A DNA stretch of 64,000 nt from JAKVBK01 sp022447275 (GTDB lineage Bacteria > Pseudomonadota > Alphaproteobacteria > Rhodobacterales > Rhodobacteraceae). The DNA lies in NCBI GenBank assembly GCA_047125605.1, contig CP138932.1, forward strand, positions 3,632,718-3,696,717. Direction: 5' to 3'. Shown piece by piece: positions 34,578 through 41,211 of the stretch. Numbering within the stretch: the first letter of the stretch is position 1; each line of letters starts with the position of its first letter. The position numbers were made by a program, and so were the translations under genes. Below the pieces are notes generated by a model. That model was not told the DNA's origin, searched no databases, and saw only the letters and a program-made list of their open reading frames with translations.

Positions 34578-34933
34578 GATTCTCTCCGGTTGTTCTGCAG
34601 GTGCAAACAACATGCCGCGCGCTCCGGCGCAAGAAACTTCATGCCAGAACCGCCGTGCGCGCAACTTTTTTAGGCGCCGTCACATGCCGAACCGGTGCGC
34701 AACAGGGCGCGCACGATGTGTTAACTCAAATGCAGTATTCGGGGCGCAGCCTTGTTCGTGCAAATGTCGGGCTCTTCCACAGGCTGACCGGCCCTCTGCC
34801 ACGGGCACTGGAACCGCTGGAAAAGGATCAAATCCGTCCGACCCAACCAAGATCGAACTGCGCGCCCGTTCGCTTTCGTCGTCGCGAAATGGACAGAGCG
34901 GAGCGCGCACGGGAAACAAGGAAAGGAAAGACG
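34578..34933. promoter_or_regulatory. Divergent gap between mcl2 and a small exported-protein gene
   Basis: 356 bases without a convincing gene. An inverted repeat GTTGTT-N11-AACAAC (34589-34611) lies directly before the mcl2 ribosome-binding site and could be an operator. GAAAGGAAAG (about 34921-34930) serves the gene on the right. Nothing else is recognisable. Confidence 0.35.
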
Positions 34934-35248
34934 ATGAGAGAGACCCTCTTTGGATTGTGCGCCTTTGCTGCCCTGGCATGTGCAGCCTCCAGTTCAAAGG
35001 CGCAAAGCGCACGCAACTGCGCAGATCGCGAACGTGTCGTAACCCGCCTTGCCGAAAGCTATGGCGAAGTGCGTCAGTCCATCGGGCTTGGCACCAACAA
35101 TTCAATCGTCGAGGTGTTCGCCTCAAACGAGACAGGCACGTGGACGATCACGGTGACGTCCCCCTCTGGGATTACATGCCTTGTCGCAACGGGCCAGGCT
35201 TTTGAGATGACACGAGATGTATTGGCGCCAGCAAAGCAAGACGTCTGA
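34934..35248 (+). CDS. Small exported protein, conserved, unknown function
   Basis: 104 residues with signal peptide MRETLFGLCAFAALACAASSSKA. The mature part reads RNCADRERVVTRLAESYGEVRQSIGLGTNNSIVEVFASNETGTWTI in overlapping blocks and ends SGITCLVATGQAFE. Two cysteines may form a disulfide. I recall this as a conserved hypothetical family of alphaproteobacteria. The longer frame starting upstream is non-coding in character; GAAAGGAAAG sets the start. Confidence 0.82.
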   Translation: MRETLFGLCAFAALACAASSSKAQSARNCADRERVVTRLAESYGEVRQSIGLGTNNSIVEVFASNETGTWTITVTSPSGITCLVATGQAFEMTRDVLAPAKQDV

Positions 35249-35254
35249 CTAAAG

Positions 35255-35279
35255 TGCCCGGGTGAGATACTCCCGGGCA
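35255..35279. terminator. GC hairpin between convergent genes
   Basis: Stem TGCCCGGG / CCCGGGCA with a nine-base loop between the small exported-protein gene and the TauE-like gene. It has no T-run on either side. Confidence 0.4.
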
Positions 35280-35337
35280 GATGCGCCTTCAGGGTCTGAG
35301 TGGAACAAACACTTGGGCCATCACAGCGGCAGCGCTC

Positions 35338-36090
35338 CTATGTCAGCGCATCCCAGATCAGTTTCGCGCCGGTACATGTCAGCAAGACATATGTGATCTG
35401 AAAGAAGAGTTTCTCGGGCACCAAGTGGTGTGCTTTGACGCCGATCCAAACTCCTAGGAAGGCAACGGGTGCCATCCAAAGGTTCACGGCCAATGTGTCC
35501 AGCGTGAAAATGCCCAGAAATGCGTAGGGAAAGAACTTCATGATATTGATCGCCGTAAAGACGATCACAGTGGTGGCCTGATACTCTGTTTTTGGGCTGC
35601 GTTGGGACAGCATGAACATGGCCACGGGTGGCCCGCCGGCATGGCTGATAAAACTTGTGAACCCGGCGACGGTACCTGTGAAAATTGCGAGGGGCCGCGA
35701 AAATGGGCGCTGTTTGGGATTTATCCAACCGCGGGCCCTGGCCATCTCAAACGCCACGAAACCGACTGCGATCGCACCGATCAACAGGCGAAAGACATCC
35801 GCATTGGTGATCTGGAAGACGGCTGCTGCAAGGGCCACGCCCGGCAGACCACCGAGAATCATGGCCCGGGATGACGGAACGTTCCACTGGCGCCAGTAAG
35901 ATTTCAGAGCCGCCACATCCATTAACATCAACAGGGGCAGCATAATCCCCAGCGCCGTGCGCGGATCAACTGCGACTGCAATGATCGGGGTTGCCGCAAA
36001 TGCAGCGCCAGATCCAAAGCCACCCTTTGAAATTCCAGCGAAAATTACCGCAATCGCGATCAGTGTCAGGGTCATGGGCTCAAAGAGCAT
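35338..36090 (-). CDS. TauE/SafE-family membrane transporter
   Basis: 250 residues, eight predicted helices. It has the two-fold family pattern: GISKGGFGSGAAFAATPIIAVAVDPRTALGIMLPLLMLMDV in the first half and GFTSFISHAGGPPVAMFML in the second. The family exports sulfite, sulfoacetate or related anions; the substrate here is not determinable. The start at 36090 is supported by AAGGAAA; the longer frame adds 22 residues without membrane character. Divergent from mdh. Confidence 0.87.
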   Translation of the reverse strand: MLFEPMTLTLIAIAVIFAGISKGGFGSGAAFAATPIIAVAVDPRTALGIMLPLLMLMDVAALKSYWRQWNVPSSRAMILGGLPGVALAAAVFQITNADVFRLLIGAIAVGFVAFEMARARGWINPKQRPFSRPLAIFTGTVAGFTSFISHAGGPPVAMFMLSQRSPKTEYQATTVIVFTAINIMKFFPYAFLGIFTLDTLAVNLWMAPVAFLGVWIGVKAHHLVPEKLFFQITYVLLTCTGAKLIWDALT

Positions 36091-36257
36091 GGCTTGGTTT
36101 CCTTGCGATGCTGCGACGTTTGAAACGCGCAAATCGGGGGCTCGAAGATGCGGCAATTGAAAGCCAAAGTCGGCCTGCCGCGAATTGACACGCTTGTGTG
36201 ACGCGCCGCAGCAAGCTAGGCAACTGCCGAAATTGGTACAGATACGGGACTCGAACC

Positions 36258-37220
36258 ATGGCCAGACCCAAGATTGCTCTTATCGGCGCAGGCCAGATCG
36301 GCGGCACGCTCGCCCATTTGGCAGCCATGAAGGAACTCGGCGACGTCGTTCTTTTCGACATTGCGGAAGGTATTCCGGAAGGCAAAGCGCTCGACATCGC
36401 GGAATCCGGCCCCTCGGAGGGGTTTGACGCTGCGCTGAAGGGCACGCAGGACTATGCTGACATCGCCGGCGCAGATGTCTGCATCGTGACAGCGGGCGTT
36501 GCTCGAAAGCCGGGCATGTCCCGTGATGACTTGCTGGGCATCAACCTAAAGGTCATGAAGTCGGTTGGCGAAGGCATTCGTGACAACGCACCAGACGCCT
36601 TTGTGATCTGCATCACCAACCCGCTTGATGCGATGGTCTGGGCGCTGCAGCAGTTCTCTGGTCTGCCCGCCAACAAGGTTTGCGGGATGGCCGGTGTTCT
36701 CGATAGCGCTCGTTTCCGCCATTTCCTGTCGGTTGAGTTTGGCGTGTCGATGAAAGACGTCACGGCCTTCGTTCTGGGTGGTCACGGCGATACGATGGTG
36801 CCGTCCGTGCGCTACTCCACGGTCGGCGGCATCCCGTTGCCCGACCTTGTCAAGATGGGCTGGACAAGCCAGGAAAAGCTCGATGCCATCGTGCAGCGCA
36901 CCCGCGACGGCGGCGCAGAAATCGTTGGCTTGCTGAAAACCGGCTCCGCCTATTATGCGCCCGCGACCTCCGCGATCGAAATGGCAGAGGCCTACCTCAA
37001 GGACCAAAAGCGCGTTCTGCCCTGTGCGGCCTATTGCGATGGCGAGTTGGGCGTGAAGGGCATGTATGTGGGCGTGCCCACCGTGATCGGCGCCGGTGGT
37101 GTGGAGAAGGTGATCGACATCAGCCTGACCAAGGAAGAACAGACCATGTTTGACAACTCGGTCAACGCTGTGAAGGGCTTGGTCGAGGCCTGCAAAGGCA
37201 TTGACGAAAGCCTGGGCTAA
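36258..37220 (+). CDS. mdh: Malate dehydrogenase
   Basis: 320 residues; NAD-linked malate/oxaloacetate interconversion in the citric-acid cycle. It is of the LDH-like type usual in alphaproteobacteria: GAGQIGGT (10-17), VTAGVARKPGMSRDDLLGIN with substrate Arg residues, ITNPLDAMVW, and catalytic His 176 in GGHGDTM. It lies 880 bases upstream of sucC with a broken gene between. The mdh promoter gap (36091-36257) lacks the TGTGATCACA boxes. Confidence 0.97.
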   Translation: MARPKIALIGAGQIGGTLAHLAAMKELGDVVLFDIAEGIPEGKALDIAESGPSEGFDAALKGTQDYADIAGADVCIVTAGVARKPGMSRDDLLGINLKVMKSVGEGIRDNAPDAFVICITNPLDAMVWALQQFSGLPANKVCGMAGVLDSARFRHFLSVEFGVSMKDVTAFVLGGHGDTMVPSVRYSTVGGIPLPDLVKMGWTSQEKLDAIVQRTRDGGAEIVGLLKTGSAYYAPATSAIEMAEAYLKDQKRVLPCAAYCDGELGVKGMYVGVPTVIGAGGVEKVIDISLTKEEQTMFDNSVNAVKGLVEACKGIDESLG

Positions 37221-37227
37221 AACAAGA

Positions 37228-37252
37228 GCCCCATGCCGCCGTGGCATGGGGC
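37228..37252 (+). terminator. Strong hairpin after mdh
   Basis: Ten-base perfect stem GCCCCATGCC / GGCATGGGGC with loop GCCGT, eight bases after the mdh stop. A T-run is missing. Confidence 0.55.
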
Positions 37253-37261
37253 ACGCATCGC

Positions 37262-37816
37262 CTAGACGGTGCAGCGAAACATTCCCAAAACCTGACTTGA
37301 ATGCGCGCCCGCCAGCCGGGTCATCGGGCCCGTGTTGCGGCCGCCCGTTGTTGCATAGTGGAATACGGCGCGGGGCATGGCCGGGGGCGAACCGGCTTCG
37401 AACAGAAAGACTTCAGCGTTCGGGAAATTGTCTCCGGGCACCTTCCCAACCACGAAAAGGCCGGTGCCGGTCTGCATTGCGTCTATGTCAACGAAGATGT
37501 CGATATCGGGCGCGCCCGGGATCAAAGGCAGAGCCCCTTCCGTTCAGGCGGTAAATTTGAGGCTGGAGTCCGTGTGCGAGACGCCCGTTATAGAACAGGT
37601 TGTGATGCCGGTTCGACGGAACGAGGGGGCCGCCACGTGGAAGCTTACACCAGAGCGGCCCACCCCGGTCACCCGGCCCGATGACGTATCGAAATTTACA
37701 ATCCCGATCGTGCGTGCGGTTTCCGTGTAGCTTGGGGTGGTGCGGCCATCGCCATGAAACCCGCCACCGAAACTGGTGAATGGGGCATAGCGATTAAACG
37801 TGAGCTGCTAGGGCAT
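37262..37816 (-). pseudogene. Gene interrupted by two in-frame stop codons
   Basis: One uniform frame of 185 codons from ATG 37816 to the stop at 37262. Two stops interrupt it: TAG at codon 3 (37808-37810) and TGA at codon 91 (37544-37546). The translation is coherent on both sides of each stop: QLTFNRYAPFTSFGGGF, HGDGRTTPSYTETARTIG, IVNFDTSSGRVTGVGRSG before the TGA, and TEGALPLIPGAPDIDIF, VGKVPGDNFPNAEVFLFE, TGGRNTGPMTRLAG after it. AGGAA lies before the ATG. No other start serves the first half. I do not recognise the family; the pattern of beta strands suggests a secreted or surface protein but no signal peptide is present. Nonsense decay is the simplest reading. Confidence 0.65.
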
Positions 37817-37962
37817 GGCTGACCGTTCCTTTCGGGAATAGGTAAGCCATAGCCGAAGCGGCGAAATCGAACAAATCCCGCCGTGGTTCAGGGTTAATTG
37901 CGCGACTCATCGGGCTGGTTTTCGGTTATTTGGCAGCTCCCACAAAGATCGCCCAGCATGTG

Positions 37963-37993
37963 TGTGATCACAGTTTTTCTGCGTGTGATCACA
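37963..37993 (+). promoter_or_regulatory. Paired TGTGATCACA boxes upstream of sucC
   Basis: Two perfect palindromes TGTGATCACA at 37963-37972 and 37984-37993, separated by 11 bases (21 bp centre to centre), 108 bases before the sucC start. Spacing and sequence equal the pair upstream of sdhC. The flanking parts of the gap 37817-38100 hold no gene. Confidence 0.72.
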
Positions 37994-38100
37994 AATGTCG
38001 GAAATTCTCCCAAAACGGCCCCGCTGCGTCATTTCTGCGGTTTGCGCGGCTTCATCTCCGTGTCAAAGGTCAAGCAACCGCAGCAAGAGGGACAGTTCTC

Positions 38101-39294
38101 GTGAACATCCATGAATATCAGGCGAAGGCTCTGCTTCGCGATTACGGCGCGCCGGTTTCTGACGGGCGTGTCGTACTGAAAGCAGAAGATGCCAAAACCG
38201 CCGCAGGTGAACTCGATGGCCCGCTCTGGGTCGTGAAAGCGCAAATCCACGCCGGGGGGCGGGGCAAGGGCTCTTTCAAGGAGGCCGAGGCTGGCGAAAA
38301 GGGCGGTGTGCGCCTTGCCAAGTCGGTTTCCGAGGCAGACGAAGAGGCCCGCAAGATGCTGGGCCGCACATTGGTCACCCACCAGACCGGTCCGGCCGGC
38401 AAGCAGGTGAACCGCGTCTACATCGAGGATGGTTCGGGCATCGAAACAGAGATGTATCTCGCGCTGCTGGTTGATCGCGTGACGTCGCGCGTGTCATTCG
38501 TCTGCTCGACGGAAGGCGGCATGGATATCGAGGAAGTGGCCGCTGCCACGCCCGAAAAGATCTTGTCCTTCTCTGTCGATCCGGCCACGGGCTACATGCC
38601 TTACCACGGCCGCCGCATTGCCTTTGCGCTGGGCCTGAAGGGCGCGCAGACAAAACAATGCGTCAAGCTGATGGGCATTCTCTACAAAGCCTTCATGGAG
38701 AAGGACATGGAGATGCTCGAGATCAATCCGCTGATCGTGACCGATACGGGCGATTTGAAGGTGCTCGATGCCAAGGTCGGTTTTGACGGCAACGCCGTTT
38801 ACCGCCACGCCGATATCGCGGCCCTGCGCGACGAGACGGAAGAGGACCCCAAGGAACTCGCCGCCTCCAAGTTCGATCTGAACTACATTGCGCTGGACGG
38901 TGAGATTGGCTGCATGGTGAACGGCGCAGGCCTTGCCATGGCCACGATGGACATCATCAAGCTCTACGGAGCGGAACCGGCTAACTTCCTCGACGTAGGT
39001 GGCGGCGCCACCACCGAGAAAGTGACCGAAGCGTTCAAGATCATCACCTCTGACCCGAACGTCAAAGGCATCCTCGTCAATATCTTTGGTGGCATCATGC
39101 GCTGCGATGTGATCGCAGAGGGCGTCGTGACGGCCGTGAAGGAAGTTGGTCTTGAGGTGCCGCTGGTTGTCCGTCTGGAGGGCACCAATGTCGAAAAGGG
39201 CAAAGAGATCATCAACACCTCTGGTCTGAACGTCATCGCCGCAGACGATCTGCGCGACGGTGCCGAGAAGATCGTGAAAGCCGTCAAAGGCTAA
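38101..39294 (+). CDS. sucC: Succinyl-CoA synthetase beta subunit (ADP/GDP-forming)
   Basis: 397 residues; ATP-grasp subunit of the enzyme that converts succinyl-CoA to succinate. The GTG start at 38101 (VNIHEYQAKALLRDYG) is set by GAGGGA eight bases upstream and by family alignment. Motifs include VVKAQIHAGGRGKGSFKEA, LEINPLIVT, FDLNYIALDGEIGCMVNGAGLAMATMD in parts, and NIFGGIMRCDVIAEG. First gene of sucC-sucD-DUF805-sucA-sucB-(MAPEG)-lpdA. Confidence 0.97.
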   Translation: MNIHEYQAKALLRDYGAPVSDGRVVLKAEDAKTAAGELDGPLWVVKAQIHAGGRGKGSFKEAEAGEKGGVRLAKSVSEADEEARKMLGRTLVTHQTGPAGKQVNRVYIEDGSGIETEMYLALLVDRVTSRVSFVCSTEGGMDIEEVAAATPEKILSFSVDPATGYMPYHGRRIAFALGLKGAQTKQCVKLMGILYKAFMEKDMEMLEINPLIVTDTGDLKVLDAKVGFDGNAVYRHADIAALRDETEEDPKELAASKFDLNYIALDGEIGCMVNGAGLAMATMDIIKLYGAEPANFLDVGGGATTEKVTEAFKIITSDPNVKGILVNIFGGIMRCDVIAEGVVTAVKEVGLEVPLVVRLEGTNVEKGKEIINTSGLNVIAADDLRDGAEKIVKAVKG

Positions 39295-39317
39295 TCTTGT
39301 GAGGGCGGCAGAGCCAT

Positions 39318-39608
39318 ATGATGTTGAGCAGCGCTTTTGGGACAAGGGTCGGATCGACACCTGTTTTCCAACTGTTCGCAGGGTCATGTTGCGGGGGGCA
39401 GAAGGTTTTCTTCGGCTGGTCCGCGCAGGTGTCCTTGCTGGCTCTCGGCCTTCTGTCCAGCTTGCGCGCAATCTTCAGCCTGCTCCCGGGTCGGGGCGCT
39501 GGCTGTGCGGCCGCCTTCTTATTTGTCACGCTCGTCGCCGCATGGATCGTCAAAGCGATCATGGGTTCGGTGCGAGCCGTGTTCCTACCTTCTGAAAGGA
39601 CCGAATAA
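39318..39608 (+). CDS. Probable small membrane protein between sucC and sucD
   Basis: A 96-codon frame starting ATGATG at 39318, with GAGGG 12 bases before. It ends in TAA overlapping the sucD ATG (TAATG), so it would couple sucD translation. The product has two hydrophobic segments, VSLLALGLLSSLRAIFSLL and AAAFLFVTLVAAWIVKAIMG, and a Cys pair (CCGG). No homologue is known to me. A few codons rare here (AGG, CTA, TTA) argue for caution; the alternative is a plain 313-base spacer. Confidence 0.45.
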   Translation: MMLSSAFGTRVGSTPVFQLFAGSCCGGQKVFFGWSAQVSLLALGLLSSLRAIFSLLPGRGAGCAAAFLFVTLVAAWIVKAIMGSVRAVFLPSERTE

Positions 39609-40495
39609 TGGCTGTCCTCGTAGACGAAAACACCAAGGTTATCTGTCAGGGCTTTACCGGCTCTCAGGGCACCTTCCACTCTGAACAGGCGATTGCTTAC
39701 GGCACGCAGATGGTCGGCGGCGTCACCCCCGGCAAAGGCGGGATGGAACATCTGGGCCTGCCCGTGTTCGACAGCGCCCATGAGGCCGTTGCAAAGACCG
39801 GCGCGAATGCGTCCGTGATCTATGTGCCGCCCCCGTTCGCGGCAGACTCGATCCTCGAAGCGATCGACGCGGAAATCCCGCTGATCTGCTGCATCACCGA
39901 AGGCATTCCGGTGCTCGACATGATGCGGGTGAAGCGCGCGCTGGAAAGCTCGTCTTCCCGCCTGATCGGCCCCAACTGCCCCGGCGTGATCACGCCTGGC
40001 GCGTGCAAGATCGGCATCATGCCCGGCCACATCCACAAGCGTGGCTCCGTCGGTGTCGTATCGCGCTCCGGCACGCTGACCTATGAGGCCGTCAAGCAGA
40101 CCTCTGACAGTGGTCTGGGCCAGTCCACCGCCGTGGGCATCGGAGGCGACCCGATCAAGGGCACCGAGCATATCGACGTGCTGGAAATGTTCCTGGCCGA
40201 TGACGAGACCACCTCGATCATCATGATCGGTGAGATCGGCGGCTCCGCCGAAGAGGAAGCCGCGCAGTTCCTCGCCGATGAAAAGAAGAAGGGCCGCTGG
40301 AAGCCCACAGCGGGCTTTATTGCGGGCCGCACGGCACCTCCGGGGCGCCGCATGGGCCATGCCGGTGCGATCGTGGCCGGCGGCAAGGGCGGCGCAGAAG
40401 ATAAGATCGAGGCCATGCAAAGCGCGGGCATCGTTGTCGCGGAAAGCCCTGCTGGGCTCGGCGAGGCCGTTCTCAAAGCAATTGAGATCGGCTGA
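39608..40495 (+). CDS. sucD: Succinyl-CoA synthetase alpha subunit
   Basis: 295 residues. It starts AVLVDENTKVICQGFTGSQGTFHSEQAI in parts, has GGVTPGKGG, the CoA-binding Rossmann pattern, GPNCPGVITP, and the phosphorylated His in GFIAGRTAPPGRRMGHAGAIV. Partner of SucC. The ribosome-binding site is GAAAGGA. Confidence 0.97.
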   Translation: MAVLVDENTKVICQGFTGSQGTFHSEQAIAYGTQMVGGVTPGKGGMEHLGLPVFDSAHEAVAKTGANASVIYVPPPFAADSILEAIDAEIPLICCITEGIPVLDMMRVKRALESSSSRLIGPNCPGVITPGACKIGIMPGHIHKRGSVGVVSRSGTLTYEAVKQTSDSGLGQSTAVGIGGDPIKGTEHIDVLEMFLADDETTSIIMIGEIGGSAEEEAAQFLADEKKKGRWKPTAGFIAGRTAPPGRRMGHAGAIVAGGKGGAEDKIEAMQSAGIVVAESPAGLGEAVLKAIEIG

Positions 40496-40555
40496 CCAGA
40501 TAACAGAGCGCGTTCCGGACAGGTTCCGGGGCGCGCCCCACACCTTATGAAGGAC

Positions 40556-40574
40556 GCCGCAGGCCCCCTGCGGC
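40556..40574 (+). other. Hairpin in the sucD-DUF805 gap
   Basis: A tight stem GCCGCAGG / CCTGCGGC with a three-base loop, 61 bases after sucD, in a 203-base gap. It could attenuate or stabilise the sucCD part of the transcript. No T-run. Confidence 0.4.
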
Positions 40575-40698
40575 TGGATGCAGCAAATGGCCATGAGAGC
40601 CGCATCAGAAAAGCAGCTTTGTCCCGCCCATTACCGGGCCGGGTGCGCTGCCTTGGGGGCCAAATCCCATCATCACCAGTCGCCTGAGGAGGCCCAGA

Positions 40699-41211
40699 AT
40701 GAGCTTTTCTGACGCTGTAAGAACCTGCTTTTCCAAGTATGTCACTTTCTCGGGCCGCGCGACGCGCCCGGAATACTGGTGGTTTGTGCTGTTCAATCTG
40801 CTTGGTTCGTTCGCGGCCAGTATCCTCGACAGGTTTCTGTTTGGATCCGGGCAGGACATCGTGGTCGAGACAGGCTTTGAAGCGGGCGCGCAAGCTGGTC
40901 CACTTGCGGGTCTGTTTTCGCTGGTGATGTTTGTCCCGCTGCTTGCCGCCGGTTGGCGCCGCATGCACGACACAGGAAGATCCGGTCTGTTTCTTCTATA
41001 CCCGCTGATCGTGATGACGGGCGTTGGCATCGCCGGCGCACTTTTGATCGGCCCCGATGGCACCTTCGCCGGCGGGCTCGGCGGCGTGATCATGTGGATT
41101 GGCATCTTCGTCCTGGCCATCTCTCCCCTGCTGGTTCTGTGGTGGCTGACCCGCCCGACGCAGCCCGGCGACAATGAATACGGTCCTAACCCGACAGAGG
41201 CACACTCATGA
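40699..41211 (+). CDS. DUF805-family membrane protein
   Basis: 170 residues with four hydrophobic segments. The first is preceded by YVTFSGRATRPEYWWFVLFN, and AAGWRRMHDTGRSGLFLLYPLI follows the second; both are DUF805 hallmarks. The end GDNEYGPNP is also typical. Function unknown. Its stop overlaps the sucA start by four bases (ATGA), so it belongs to the 2-oxoglutarate dehydrogenase operon. GAGGAGG lies upstream of the start. Confidence 0.92.
   Translation: MSFSDAVRTCFSKYVTFSGRATRPEYWWFVLFNLLGSFAASILDRFLFGSGQDIVVETGFEAGAQAGPLAGLFSLVMFVPLLAAGWRRMHDTGRSGLFLLYPLIVMTGVGIAGALLIGPDGTFAGGLGGVIMWIGIFVLAISPLLVLWWLTRPTQPGDNEYGPNPTEAHS

Noticed and set aside
34601..34933. An N-terminal extension of the small exported protein (start at 34601)
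   Set aside because: The extension would bury the signal peptide in the middle, and the clear ribosome-binding site is at 34921-34930.
37377..37730. A 117-codon plus-strand frame over the interrupted gene
   Set aside because: Its translation is low-complexity and has no ribosome-binding site; the minus-strand frame is more protein-like.
37544..37810. Selenocysteine at the TGA or pyrrolysine at the TAG of the interrupted gene
   Set aside because: No SECIS-like hairpin is evident directly after the TGA, a TAG at codon 3 is no place for a functional pyrrolysine, and the window's MttB homologue lacks an amber codon, so pyrrolysine use is not indicated.
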